Source: Nomia melanderi
Lineage: Eukaryota; Arthropoda; Insecta; Hymenoptera; Halictidae
Direction of reading: 5' to 3'
DNA length: 64,000 nt
Assembly (NCBI RefSeq): GCF_051020985.1
Contig: NW_027475143.1
Location: 496,001-560,000, forward strand
Under the pieces are notes generated by a model, which had not been told where the DNA came from, made no database searches, and saw nothing but the letters and a program-made list of their open reading frames with translations. The translations under genes were made by a program, and so were the position numbers. Positions 51,474 through 63,933 of this stretch are shown piece by piece (positions within the stretch are counted from its first letter, which is position 1; each line of letters begins with the position of its first letter).

Positions 51474-53698
51474 GGGCCGGACACTCAGGGTCAGGGGAAA
51501 ACCCAATATATATATGGTGATATCTCGGGTGCTATTACAGAAAGCGCAATAAACCAAAGTGAGTTGTCTGCAGGAAGCCTTGGCGCATGAATCTGTTCAG
51601 CGGGATCGACCTCGGAAAACCAGGAGCCGAGAAAACCAGCGTCTCATGGGGTCGGACACTCAGGGTCAGGGAAAAATCCAATACACATCTGGTGATATCT
51701 CGGGTGCTATTACAGATAGCGCAATAAGTCAAAGTGCATTGTCTGTAGGAGATCCTGGCGCATGAATCTGTGCAGCGGGATCGACATCGGACCACGAGGG
51801 ACCGAGAAAACCACCGTCTCATGGGGACGGACACTCAGGGTCAGGGAAAAATCCAATATAAATCTGGTGATATCTCTGGTGCTATTACAGATGGCGCAAT
51901 AAATCAAAGTGCATTGTCTGCAGGAAGCCTTGGCGCATGAATCTGTTCAGCGGGATCGACCTCGGGCCACGAGGGACCGGGAAAACCATCGACACATGGG
52001 GCCGGAGTGTCAGGGTCAAGGAAAAATCCAATATATATCTGGTGATATCTCGGGTGATATTAGAGATAGCGCAATAAATCAAATTGCATTGTCTGCAGGA
52101 AGCCTTGGCGCATGAATCTGTGCAGCGGGAACGACCTCGGACAACCAGGGGCCGACAAAACCACCGTCACATGGGGTCGGACACTCAGGGTCAGGGAAAG
52201 ATCCAATATATATCTGGTGATATCTCGGGTGCTATTAGAGATAGCGCATTAAACCAAAGTACATTGTCTGTAGAAGGCCCGGGCGCATGAATCTGTGCTG
52301 CGGGAACGACCTCGGACCACCAGGGGCCGAGAAAATCACCGTCTCATGGGGCCGGACTGTCAGGGTCAGGGAAAAATCCAATATATATCTGGTGATATCT
52401 CGGGTGCTATTACAGATAGCGCAATAAATCAAAGTGCATTGTCTGCAGGATGCCATGGCGCATGAGTCTGTGCAGCGGGATCGACATCGGACCACGAGGG
52501 ACCGAGAAAACCACCGTCTCATGGGGACGGACACTCAGGGTCAGGGAAAAATCCAATATAAATCTGGTGATATCTCGGGTGCTATTACAGATGGCGCAAT
52601 AAATCAAAGTTCATTGTCTGCAGGAAGCCTTGGCGCATGAATCTGTTCAGCGGGATCGACCTCGGGCCACGAGGGACCGGGAAAACCATCGACACATGGA
52701 GCCGGAGTGTCAGGGTCAAGGAAAAATCCAATATATATCTGGTGATATCTCGGGTGATATTAGAGATAGCGCAATAAATCAAAGTGCATTGTCTGGAGGA
52801 GGCCCTGGAGCATGAATCTGTGCAGCGGGAACGATCTCGGACCACCAGGGGCCGAGAAAACCACCGTCTCATGGGGCCGGACTGTCAGGGTCAAGGAAAA
52901 ATTCAATATATATCTGGTGATATCTCGGGTGCTATTACAGATAGCGCAATAAATCAAATTGCATTGTCTGCAGGAAGCCTTGGCGCATGAATCTGTGCAG
53001 CGGGAACGACCTCGGACCACCAGGGGCCGACAAAACCACCGTCACATGGGGTCGGACACTCAGGGTCAGGGAAAGATCCAATATATATATGGTGATATCT
53101 CGGGTGCTATTACAGAAAGCGCAATAAATGAAAGTGCATTGTCTGTAGGAGGCCCTGGCGCATGAATCCGTGCAGCGGGATCGGCCTCGGACCACCAGGG
53201 GCCGAGAAAATTACAGATATTCGGAATCCGTCACCCAAGGTCATGTATAAATCCAGCATATATCTGGTGATATCTCGGGTGCTATTACAGATAGCGCAAT
53301 AAACCAAAGTGAATTGTCTGCAGGAAGCCTTGGCGCATGAATCTGTTCAGCGGGATCGACCTCGGACCACCAGGGGCCGAGAAAACTACGGTCTCATGGT
53401 GCCGGACACTCAGGGTCTGGGAAAAATCCAATATATATCTGGTTATATCTCGGGTGCTATTAGAGATAGCGCAATAAATCAAAGTGAATTATTTGCAGGA
53501 AGCCTTGGCGCATGAATCTGTTCAGCGGGATCATCCTCGGACCACGAGGGACCGAGAAAACCATCGACACATGGGGTCGGACTGTCAGGGTCAGGGAAAA
53601 ATCCAATATATATCTGGTGATATCTCGGGTGCTATTAGAGATAGCGCATTAAACCAAAGTACATTGTCTGTAGGAGGCCCGGGCGCATGAATCTGTGC
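51474..53698 (+). repeat. 2.2-kb block, second copy (offset 11202)
   Basis: It begins abruptly inside a monomer (GTCCGATGGGGCCGGACACT near 51465-51485), where the parallel copy near 57250 continues instead with GGACTGTCAG. That marks an exchange within the GGGGCCGGAC tract. It ends near 53698, where GTGCTGCGGG replaces GTGCAGCGGG. Confidence 0.82.
53211..53257 (+). repeat. Box-diverged monomer, copy 9
   Basis: This is the counterpart of copy 2 at offset 11202, including the GCATGAATCCGTG variant just upstream. Confidence 0.9.
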
Positions 53699-54785
53699 TG
53701 CGGGAACGACCTCGGACCACCAGGGGCCGAGAAAATCACCGTCTCATGGGGCCGGACTGTCAGGGTCAGGGAAAAATCCAATATATATCTGGTGATATCT
53801 CGGGTGCTATTACAGATAGCGCAATAAATCAAAGTGCATTGTCTGTAACAGGCACTGGCGCATGAAGCCGAGCAGCGGGATCGACCTCGGACCACGAGGG
53901 ACCGAGAAAACCACCGTCTCATCTGGCCTGACTGTCAGGGTGAGGGAAAAATCCAATATATATCTGGTGATATCTCGGGTGCTATTAGAGATAGCGAAAT
54001 AAATCAAAGTTCATTGTCTGCAGGAGGCCCTAGCGCATGAATCTGTGCAGCGGGATCGACCTCGGACCTCGAGGGGCCGAGAAAACCATCGACACATGGG
54101 GCCGGACTGTCAGGGTCAAGGAAAAATCCAATATATGTCGGGTGATATCTCGGGTGCTATTAGAGATAGCGCATTAAACCAAAGTACATTGTCTGTAGGA
54201 GGCCCGGGCGCATGAATCTGTGCTGCGGGAACGACCTCGGACCACCAGGGGCCGAGAAAATCACCGTCTCATGGGGCCGGACTGTCAGGGTCAGGGAAAA
54301 ATCCAATATATATCTGGTGATATCTCGGGTGCTATTACAGATAGCGCAATAAATCAAAGTGCATTGTCTGTAACAGGCACTGGCGCATGAAGCCGTGCAG
54401 CGGGATCGACCTCGGACCACGTGGGACCGAGAAAACCATCGGCACATGGGGCCGGACTGTCAGGGTCAAGGAAAAATCCAATATATATCTGGTGATATCT
54501 CGGGTGCTATTAGAGATAGCGCAATAAATCAAAGCGCGTTGTCTGTAGGAGGCCCTGACGCATGAATCTGTGCAGCGGGATCGACCTCGAACAACCAGGG
54601 GCCGAGAAAATCACCGTCTCATGGGGCCGGAATCTCAGGGTCAGGGAAAAATCCAATACATATCTGGTGATATCTCGGGTGCTATTAGAGATAGCGCAAT
54701 AAATCAAAGTGCATTGTCTGCAGGAGGCCCAGGCGCATGAATCTGTGCAGCGGGATCGGCCTCGGACCACCAGGGGCCCAGAAAA

Positions 54786-54832
54786 TTACAGATATTCGGA
54801 ATCCGTCACCCAAGGTCATGTATAAATCCAGC
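54786..54832 (+). repeat. Box-diverged monomer, copy 10
   Basis: This is the counterpart of copy 7 at offset 5775. It has a private change GGGCCCAGAAAA for GGGCCGAGAAAA just before the box, which breaks the CCGAG arm. Confidence 0.9.
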
Positions 54833-56185
54833 ATATATCTGGTGATATCTCGGGTGCTATTAGAGATAGCGCAATAAATCAAAGTGAATTATCTGCAGCA
54901 AGCCTTGGCGCATGAATCTGTTCAGGGTGATCATCCTCGGACCACGAGGGACCGAGAAAACCATCGACACATGGGGTCGGACTGTCAGGGTCAAAGAAAA
55001 ATCCAATATATATCTGGTGATATCTCTGGTGCTATTAGAGATAGCGCAATAAATCAAAGTGCATATTCTGCAGGATGCCCTGGCGCATGAATCTGCGCAG
55101 CGGGAACGACCTCGGACCACCAGGGGCCGAGAAAACTACCGTCTCATTGGGCCGGACATTCAGGGACAGGGAAAAATCCAATATATGTCTGGTGATATCT
55201 CGGATGCTATTACAGATAGCGCAATAAATCAAAGTGCATTGTCTGCAGGAGGCCCTGGCCCATGAATCTGTGCAGCGGGAACGACCTCGGACCACCAGGG
55301 GCCGAGAAAACTACCGTCTCATGGGGCCGGACACTCAGTGTCAGGGAAAAATCCAATATATATCTGGTGATATCTCGGGTGCTATTAGAGATAGCGCAAC
55401 AAACCAAAGTGCATTGTCTGCAGGAGGCCCTGGCGCATGAATCTGTGCAGCGGGAACGACCTCGGACCACCAGGGGCCGAGAAAACCACCGTCTAATGGG
55501 GTCGGACACTCAGGGTCAGGGAAAAATCCAATATATATCTGGTGATATGTCGCGTGCTCTTACAGATAGCGCAATAAATCAAAGTGCATTGTCTGTAGGA
55601 GGCCCTGGCGCATGAATCTGTGCAGCGGGATCGACCTCGGACCACCAGGGGCCGAGAAAATCACCGTCCGATGGGGCCGGACTGTCAGTGTCAGGGAAAA
55701 ATCCAATATATATCTGTTGATATCTCGGGTGCTATTAGAGATAACGAAATAAATCAAAGTGCATTGTCTGCAGGAGGCCCTGGCGCATGAATCTGTGCAG
55801 CGGGATCGGCCTCGGACCACCAGGGGCCGAGAAAATTACCGTCTCATAGGGCCGGACTGTCAGGGTCAGGGAAAAATCCAATACACATCTGGTGATATCT
55901 CGGGTGCTGTTACAGATAGCGCAATAAATCAAAGTGCATTGTCTGTAGGAGATCCTGGCGCATGAATCTGTGCAGCGGGAACGACCTCGGACCACCAGGG
56001 GCCGACAAAACCACCGTCACATGGGGTCGGACACACAGGTTCAGGGAAAAATCCAATATATATATGGTGATATCTCGGGTGCTATTACAGAAAGCGCAAT
56101 AAATGAAAGTGCATTGTCTGTAGGAGGCCCTGGCGCATGAATCTGTGCAGCGGGATCGGCCTCGGACCACCAGGGGCCGAGAAAA

Positions 56186-56232
56186 TTACAGATATTCGGA
56201 ATCCGTCACCCAAGGTCATGTATAAATCCAGC
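56186..56232 (+). repeat. Box-diverged monomer, copy 11
   Basis: This is the counterpart of copy 8 at offset 5775. Confidence 0.9.
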
Positions 56233-57255
56233 ATATATCTGGTGATATCTCGGGTGCTATTAGAGATAGCGCAATAAATCAAAGTGAATTATCTGCAGCA
56301 AGCCTTGGCGCATGAATCTGTTCAGGGTGATCATCCTCGGACCACGAGGGACCGAGAAAACCATCGACACATGGGGTCGGACTGTCAGGGTCAAAGAAAA
56401 ATCCAATATATATCTGGTGATATCTCTGGTGCTATTAGAGATAGCGCAATAAATCAAAGTGCATATTCTGCAGGAGGCCCTGGCGCATGAATCTGTGCTG
56501 CGGGAACGACCTCGCACCACCTGGGGCCGAGAGAATCACCGTCTCATGGGGCCAGACTGTCAGGGTCAGGTAAAAATCCAATATATATCTGGTGACATCT
56601 CGCGTGCTCTTACAGATAGCGCGATAAATCAAAGTGCATTGTCTGCAGGATGCCCTGGCGCATGAATCTGCGCAGCGGGAACGACCTCGGACCACCAGGG
56701 GCCGAGAAAACTACCGTCTCATGGGGCCGGACATTCAGGGACAGGGAAAAATCCAATATATGTCTGGTGATATCTCGGATGCTATTACAGATAGCGCAAT
56801 AAATCAAAGTGCATTGTCTGCAGGAGGCCCTGGCCCATGAATCTGTGCAGCGGGAACGACCTCGGACCACCAGGGGCCGAGAAAACTACCGTCTCATGGG
56901 GCCGGACACTCAGTGTCAGGGAAAAATCCAATATATATCTGGTGATATCTCGGGTGCTATTAGAGATAGCGCAACAAACCAAAGTGCATTGTCTGCAGGA
57001 GGCCCTGGCGCATGAATCTGTGCAGCGGGAACGACCTCGGACCACCAGGGGCCGAGAAAACCACCGTCTAATGGGGTCGGACACTCAGGGTCAGGGAAAA
57101 ATCCAATATATATCTGGTGATATGTCGCGTGCTCTTACAGATAGCGCAATAAATCAAAGTGCATTGTCTGTAGGAGGCCCTGGCGCATGAATCTGTGCAG
57201 CGGGATCGACCTCGGACCACCAGGGGCCGAGAAAATCACCGTCCGATGGGGCCGG

Positions 57256-59060
57256 ACTGTCAGTGTCAGGGAAAAATCCAATATATATCTGTTGATATCT
57301 CGGGTGCTATTAGAGATAACGAAATAAATCAAAGTGCATTGTCTGCAGGAGGCACTGGCGCATGAATCTGTGCAGCGGGATCGGCCTCGGACCACCAGGG
57401 GCCGAGAAAATTACCGTCTCATAGGGCCGGACTGTCAGGGTCAGGGAAAAATCCAATATATATCTGGTGATATCTCGGGTGCTATTAGAGATAGCGCAAT
57501 AAATAAAAGTGATTTGTCTGTAGGAAGCCCTGGCCCATGAATCTGTGCAGCGGGAACGCCCTCGGACCACCAGGGGCCGAGAAAATTACCGTCTCATGGG
57601 GCCGGACTGTCAGGGTCAGGGAAAAATCCAATATATATCTGGTGATATCTCGGGTGCTATTAGAGATAGCGCAATAAATCAAAGTGCATTGTCTGTAGGA
57701 GGACCTGGCGCATGGATCTGTGCAGTGGGATCGACCTCGGACCTCCAGGGGCTGAGAAAACCACCGTCTCATGGGGCCGGACACTCAGGGTCAGGGGAAC
57801 ATCCAATATATACATGGTGATATCTCGGGTGCTGTTACAGATAGCGCAATAAATCAAAGTGCATTGTCTGTAGGAGGCCCTGGCGCATGAATCTGTGCAG
57901 CGGGATCGACCTCGGACCACCAGGGACCGAGAAAATCACCGTCTCATGGGGCCGGACGGTCAGGGTCAGGGAAAAATCCAATATATATCTGGTGATATCA
58001 CGGGTGCTATTAGAGATGGCGCAATAAATCAAAGTGAATTATCTGCAGGAGGCCCTGGCGCATGAATCTGTGCAGCGGGAACGACCTCGCACCACCTGGG
58101 GCCGAGAGAATCACCGTCACATGGGGCCAGACTGTCAGGGTCAGGTAAAAATCCAATATATATCTGGTGATATCTCGCGTGCTCTTACAGATAGCGCAAT
58201 AAATCAAAGTGCATTGTCTGTAGGAGGCCCTGGCGCATGAATCTGTGCAGCGGGAACGCCCTCGGACCACCAGGGGCCGAGAAAACTACCGTCCCATGGG
58301 GCCGGACACTCAGTGTCAGGGAAAAATCCAATATATATCTGGTGATATCTCGGGTGCTATTAGAGATGGCGCAATAAATCAACGTGAGTTATCTGCAGCA
58401 GGCCCTGGCGCATGAATCTGTGCAGCGGGATCAACCTCGGACCACGAGGGACCGGGAAAACCATGGACACATGGGGCCGGACTGTCAGGGTCAGGGAAAA
58501 ATCCAATATATATCTGGTGGTATCTCGGGTGCTATTAGAGAGAGCGCAATAAACAAAAGTGCATTGTCCGCAGCAGGCCCTGGCGCATGAATCTGTGCAG
58601 CGGGATCGACCTCGGACCACCATGGGCCGAGAAAATCGCCGTCTCATGGGGCCGGACTGTCAGGGTCAGGGAAAAATCCAATATATATCTGGCGATATCT
58701 CGGGTGCTATTAGAGATAGCGCAATAAATCAATGTGAATTATCTGCAGGAGGCCCCGGCCCATGAATCTGTGCAGCGGGAACGACCACGGACCACCAGGG
58801 GCCGAGAAAACTACCGTCTCATGGGGCCGGACACTCAGTGTCAGGGAAAAATCCAACATATATCTGGTGATATCTCGGGTGCTATTAGAGATAGCGCAAT
58901 AAATCAAAGTGCATTGTCTGTAGGAGGCCCTGGCGCATGAATCTGTGCAGCGGGAACGACCTCGGACCACCAGGGGCCGACAAAACCACCGTCACATGGG
59001 GTCGGACACTCAGGGTCAGGGAAAGATCCAATATATATATGGTGATATCTCGGGTGCTAT
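57256..59060 (+). repeat. Mixed monomers with a relative of the 36.3-kb block
   Basis: About 57.66-58.24 kb resembles 36.31-36.89 kb (GTGCAGTGGGATCGACC, CAGGGGCTGAG, GGAACATCC). Other units here are largely single-copy in the window, for example GGTGGTATCTCGG at 58517, GAGAGAGCGC near 58538, GGCGATATC at 58691 and GAACGACCACGG near 58780. Confidence 0.65.
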
Positions 59061-59160
59061 TACAGAAAGCGCAATAAATGAAAGTGCATTGTCTGTAGGA
59101 GGCCCTGGCGCATGAATCTGTGCAGCGGGATCGGCCTCGGACCACCAGGGGCCGAGAAAA

Positions 59161-59207
59161 TTACAGATATTCGGAATCCGTCACCCAAGGTCATGTATAA
59201 ATCCAGC
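59161..59207 (+). repeat. Box-diverged monomer, copy 12
   Basis: It belongs to the 1575-bp pair and to the 5950-offset relation with copy 9. Confidence 0.9.
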
Positions 59208-60735
59208 ATATATCTGGTGATATCTCGGGTGCTATTACAGATAGCGCAATAAACCAAAGTGAATTGTCTGCAGGAAGCCTTGGCGCATGAATCTGTTCAG
59301 CGGGATCGACCTCGGACCACCAGGGGCCGAGAAAACTACGGTCTCATGGTGCCGGACACTCAGGGTCTGGGAAAAATCCAATATATATCTGGTTATATCT
59401 CGGGTGCTATTAGAGATAGCGCAATAAATCAAAGTGAATTATTTGCAGGAAGCCTTGGCGCATGAATCTGTTCAGCGGGATCATCCTCGGACCACGAGGG
59501 ACCGAGAAAACCATCGACACATAGGGTCGGACTGTCAGGGTCAGGGAAAAATCCAATATATATCTGGTGATATCTCGGGTGCTATTAGAGATAGCGCATT
59601 AAACCAAAGTACATTGTCTGTAGGAGGCCCGGGCGCATGAATCTGTGCTGCGGGAACGACCTCGGACCACCAGGGGCCGAGAAAATCACCGTCTCATGGG
59701 GCCGGACTGTCAGGGTCAGGGAAAAATCCAATATATATCTGGTGATATCTCGGGTGCTATTACAGATAGCGCAATAAATCAAAGTGCATTGTCTGTAACA
59801 GGCACTGGCGCATGAAGCCGAGCAGCGGGATCGACCTCGGACCACGAGGGACCGAGAAAACCATCAGCACATGGGGCCGGACTGTCAGGGTCAAGGAAAA
59901 ATCCAATATATATCTGGTGATAACTCGGGTGTTATTAGAGATAGCGAAATAAATCAAAGTGCATTGTCTGCAGGTGGCCCTGGCGCATGGACCTGTGCAG
60001 CCAGATCGACCTCAGACCTGCAGGGGCCGAGAAAATCACCGTCTCATGGGGCCGGACTGTCATGGTCAGGGAAAAATCCAATATATAACTGGTGATATCT
60101 TGGGTGCTATTACAGATAGCGCAATAAATCAAAGTGCATTGTCTGCAGGATGCCATGGCGCATGAATCTGTGCAGCGGGATCGACATCGGACCACGAGGG
60201 ACCGAGAAAACCACCGTATCATGGGGACGGACACTCAGGGTCAGGGAAAAATCCAATATAAATCTGGTGATATCTCGGGTGCTATTACAGATGGCGCAAT
60301 AAATCAAAGTGCATTGTCTGCAGGAAGCCTTGGCGCATGAATCTGTTCAGCGGGATCGACCTCGGGCCACGAGGGACCGGGAAAACCATCGACACATGGG
60401 GCCGGAGTGTCAGGGTCAAGGAAAAATCCAATATATATCTGGTGATATCTCGGGTGATATTAGAGATAGCGCAATAAATCAAAGTTCATTGTCTGCAGGA
60501 GGCCCTAGCGCATGAATCTGTGCAGCGGGAACGACCTCGGACCACCAGGGGCCGAGAAAACTACCGTCTCATGGGGCCGGACTGTCAGGGTCAGGGAAAA
60601 ATCCAATATATATCTGGTGATATCTCGGGTGCTATTAGAGATAGCGAAATAAATGGAAGTGCATTGTCTGTAGGAGGCCCTGGCGCATGAATCTGTGCAG
60701 CGGGATCGGCCTCGGACCACCAGGGGCCGAGAAAA

Positions 60736-60782
60736 TTACAGATATTCGGAATCCGTCACCCAAGGTCATGTATAAATCCAGC
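60736..60782 (+). repeat. Box-diverged monomer, copy 13
   Basis: This is the partner of copy 12 at offset 1575. Its upstream unit reads GCGAAATAAATGGAAGTGC, which differs from copy 12. Confidence 0.9.
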
Positions 60783-62310
60783 ATATATCTGGTGATATCT
60801 CGGGTGCTATTACAGATAGCGCAATAAACCAAAGTGAATTGTCTGCAGGAAGCCTTGGCGCATGAATCTGTTCAGCGGGATCGACCTCGGACCACCAGGG
60901 GCCGAGAAAACTACGGTCTCATGGTGCCGGACACTCAGGGTCTGGGAAAAATCCAATATATATCTGGTTATATCTCGGGTGCTATTAGAGATAGCGCAAT
61001 AAATCAAAGTGAATTATTTGCAGGAAGCCTTGGCGCATGAATCTGTTCAGCGGGATCATCCTCGGACCACGAGGGACCGAGAAAACCATCGACACATGGG
61101 GTCGGACTGTCAGGGTCAGGGAAAAATCCAATATATATCTGGTGATATCTCGGGTGCTATTAGAGATAGCGCATTAAACCAAAGTACATTGTCTGTAGGA
61201 GGCCCGGGCGCATGAATCTGTGCAGCGGGATCGACCTCGGACCACGTGGGACCGAGAAAACCATCGGCACATGGGGCCGGACTGTCAGGGTCAAGGAAAA
61301 ATCCAATATATATCTGGTGATATCTCGGGTGCTATTAGAGATAGCGCAATAAATCAAAGCGCGTTGTCTGTAGGAGGCCCTGACGCATGAATCTGTGCAG
61401 CGGGATCGACCTCGAACAACCAGGGGCCGAGAAAATCACCGTCTCATGGGGCCGGAATCTCAGGGTCAAGGAAAAATCCAATACATATCTGGTGATATCT
61501 CGGGTGCTATTAGAGATAGCGCAATAAACCAAAGTACATTGTCTGTTGGAGGCCCGGGCGCATGAATCTCTGCAGCGGGAACGACCTCGGATCACCAGGG
61601 GCCGAGAAAACTACCGTCTCATGGGGCCGGACACTCAGGGTCAGGGGAAAATCCCATATAAATCTGGTGATATCGCGGGTGCTATTACAGATAGCGCAAT
61701 AAATCAAAGTGCATTGTCTGCAGGAGGCCCAGGCGCATGAATCTGTGCACTTGGAACGACCTCGGACCACCAGGGGCCGAGAAAACCACCGTCTCATGGG
61801 GTCGGACTGTCAGGGTCAGGGAAAAATCCAATATATATCTGATGATATCTCGGGTGCTATTAGAGAAAGCGCAATAAATCAAAGTGCATTGTCTGCAGGA
61901 GGCCCTGGCGCATGAATCTGTGCTGCGGGAACGACCTCGGACCTCCAGGGGCCGAGGAACCTACCGTCTCATGGGGTCGGACACTCAGGGTCAGGGAAAA
62001 ATCCAATACACATCTGGTAATATCTCGGGTGCTGTTACAGATAGCGCAATAAATCAAAGTGCATTGTCTGTAGGAGATCCAGGCGCATGAATCTGTGCAG
62101 CGGGAACGACCTCGGACCACCAGGGGCCGACAAAACCACCGTCACATGGGGTCGGACACACAGGGTCAGGGAAAAATCCAATATATATATGGTGATATCT
62201 CGGGTGCTATTACAGAAAGCGCAATAAATGAAAGTGCATTGTCTGTAGGAGGCCCTGGCGCATGAATCTGTGCAGCGGGATCGGCCTCGGACCACCAGGG
62301 GCCGAGAAAA

Positions 62311-62357
62311 TTACAGATATTCGGAATCCGTCACCCAAGGTCATGTATAAATCCAGC
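62311..62357 (+). repeat. Box-diverged monomer, copy 14
   Basis: This is the counterpart of copy 3 at offset 18727. It lies just upstream of the one-monomer exchange junction. Confidence 0.9.
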
Positions 62358-62459
62358 ATATATCTGGTGATATCTCGGGTGCTATTAGAGATAGCGCAAT
62401 AAATCAAAGTGAATTATCTGCAGCAAGCCTTGGCGCATGAATCTGTTCAGGGTGATCAT

Positions 62460-62468
62460 CCTCGGACC
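62460..62468. other. Exchange junction that removed one monomer
   Basis: Left of here the unit reads like 43733 and upstream (TTCAGGGTGATCATCC). Right of here it reads like 43913 and downstream (TCGAGGGGCCGAG). The common tract CCTCGGACC brackets the switch. The hybrid monomer is still 175 bp, so the exchange was in register. Confidence 0.8.
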
Positions 62469-63010
62469 TCGAGGGGCCGAGAAAACCATCGACACATGGG
62501 GCCGGACTGTCAGGGTCAAGGAAAAATCCAATATATGTCGGGTGATATCTCGGGTGCTATTAGAGATAGCGCAATAAATCAAAGTGCATTGTCTGCAGGA
62601 GGCCCTAGCGCATGAATCTGTGCAGCGGGAACGATCTCGGACCACCAGGGGCCGAGAAAACCACCGTCTCAGGGGGCCGGACTGTCAGGGTCAAGGAAAA
62701 ATTCAATATATATCTGGTGATATCTCGGGTGCTATTACAAATAGCGCAATAAATCAAATTGCATTGTCTGCAGGAAGCCTTGGCGCATGAATCTGTGCAG
62801 CGGGAACGACCTCGGACCACCAGGGGCCGACAAAACCACCGTCACATGGGGTCGGACACTCAGGGTCAGGGAAAGATCCAATATATATATGGTGATATCT
62901 CGGGTGCTATTACAGAAAGCGCAATAAATGAAAGTGCATTGTCTGTAGGAGGCCCTGGCGCATGAATCTGTGCAGCGGGATCGGCCTCGGACCACCAGGG
63001 GCCGAGAAAA

Positions 63011-63057
63011 TTACAGATATTCGGAATCCGTCACCCAAGGTCATGTATAAATCCAGC
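63011..63057 (+). repeat. Box-diverged monomer, copy 15
   Basis: This is the counterpart of copy 4 at offset 18552. It is only 700 bp (4 monomers) from copy 14 because a monomer was lost between them. Confidence 0.9.
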
Positions 63058-63886
63058 ATATATCTGGTGATATCTCGGGTGCTATTACAGATAGCGCAAT
63101 AAACCAAAGTGAATTGTCTGCAGGAAGCATTGGCGCATGAATCTGTTCAGCGGGATCGACCTCGGACCACCAGGGGCCGAGAAAACTACGGTCTCATGGT
63201 GCCGGACACTCAGGGTCTGGGAAAAATCCAATATATATCTGGTGATATCTCGGGTGCTATTACAGATAGCGCAATAAATCAAAGTGCATTGTCTGTAACA
63301 GGCACTGGCGCATGAATCCGTGCAGCGGGATCGTCCTCGGACCACGAGGGACCGAGAAAACCATCGGCACATGGGGCCGGACTGTCAGGGTCAAGGAAAA
63401 ATCCAATATATATCTGGTGATATCTCGGGTGCTATTACAGATAGCGCAATAAATCAAAGTGCATTGTCTGCAGGAGGCCCTAGCGCAAGGAATCTGTGCA
63501 GCGGGAACGACCTCGGACCACCAGGGGCCGAGAAAATCTCCGTCACATGGGGCCGGACACTCAGGGTCAGGGAAAAAGCCAATATATATCTGGTGATATC
63601 TCGGGTGCTATTAGAGATAGCGCAATAAACCAAAGTACATTGTCTGTAGGAGGCCCGGGCGCATGAATCTGTGCTGCGGGATCGACCTCGGACCACCAGG
63701 GGCCGAGAAAATCACCGTCTCATGGGGCCGGACTGTCAGGGTCAGGGAAAAATCCAATATATATCTGGTGATATCTCGGGTGCTATTACAGATAGCGCAA
63801 TAAATCAAAGTGCATTGTCTGTAACAGGCACTGGCGCATGAATCTGTGCAGCAGGAACGACATCGGACCACCAGGGGCCGAGAAAA

Positions 63887-63933
63887 TTACAGATTTTCGG
63901 TATCCGTCACCCAATGTCATGTAATAATCCAGC
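63887..63933 (+). repeat. Box-diverged monomer, copy 16 (most divergent)
   Basis: It reads TTACAGATTTTCGGTATCCG then TCACCCAATGTCATGTAATA, with several changes from copies 2-15. The following bases are also unusual (CGGGTTCTATTGCAGATTGC, then GCGATAAATC). It is the last complete box in the window. Confidence 0.88.

Larger units (their letters stand above)
47880..51480 (+). repeat. 3.6-kb block, first copy (offset 5775)
   Basis: It matches 53655-57255 at exactly 33 monomers. The left end is patchy (GACGGACC with ATCGGCACATGG near 48119 against GAGGGACC with ACCGTCTCATCTGG near 53894), suggesting local conversion. Within it, 49.3-49.9 kb repeats at 50.9-51.48 kb (offset 1575, 9 monomers). Confidence 0.84.
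53655..57255 (+). repeat. 3.6-kb block, second copy (offset 5775)
   Basis: This is the downstream partner of 47880-51480. Differences include GAATCTGCGC near 55088 against GAATCTCTGC near 49313, and CACACAGGTTCAGG near 56031 against CACACAGGGTCAGG. It keeps the same internal 1575-bp repeat (55.1-55.7 / 56.6-57.25 kb). Confidence 0.84.
59084..61223 (+). repeat. 1575-bp (9-monomer) repeat pair
   Basis: 59084-59647 repeats at 60659-61222, offset 1575. One difference seen is CATAGGGTCGG at 59519 against CATGGGGTCGG at 61094. The same segment also occurs near 53.11-53.87 kb (offset 5950), where the parallel with the 59-kb copy extends further. Confidence 0.78.
60690..63840 (+). repeat. Third, distant copy of the 2801-type segment, one monomer shorter
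   Basis: It matches 41963 onward at offset 18727 up to 62468, then at offset 18552 to about 63840. The change of 175 bp is exactly one monomer. Local differences from copy 1 include TCAGGGGGCC at 62669 and GGGAAAAAGCC at 63572. Confidence 0.87.
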
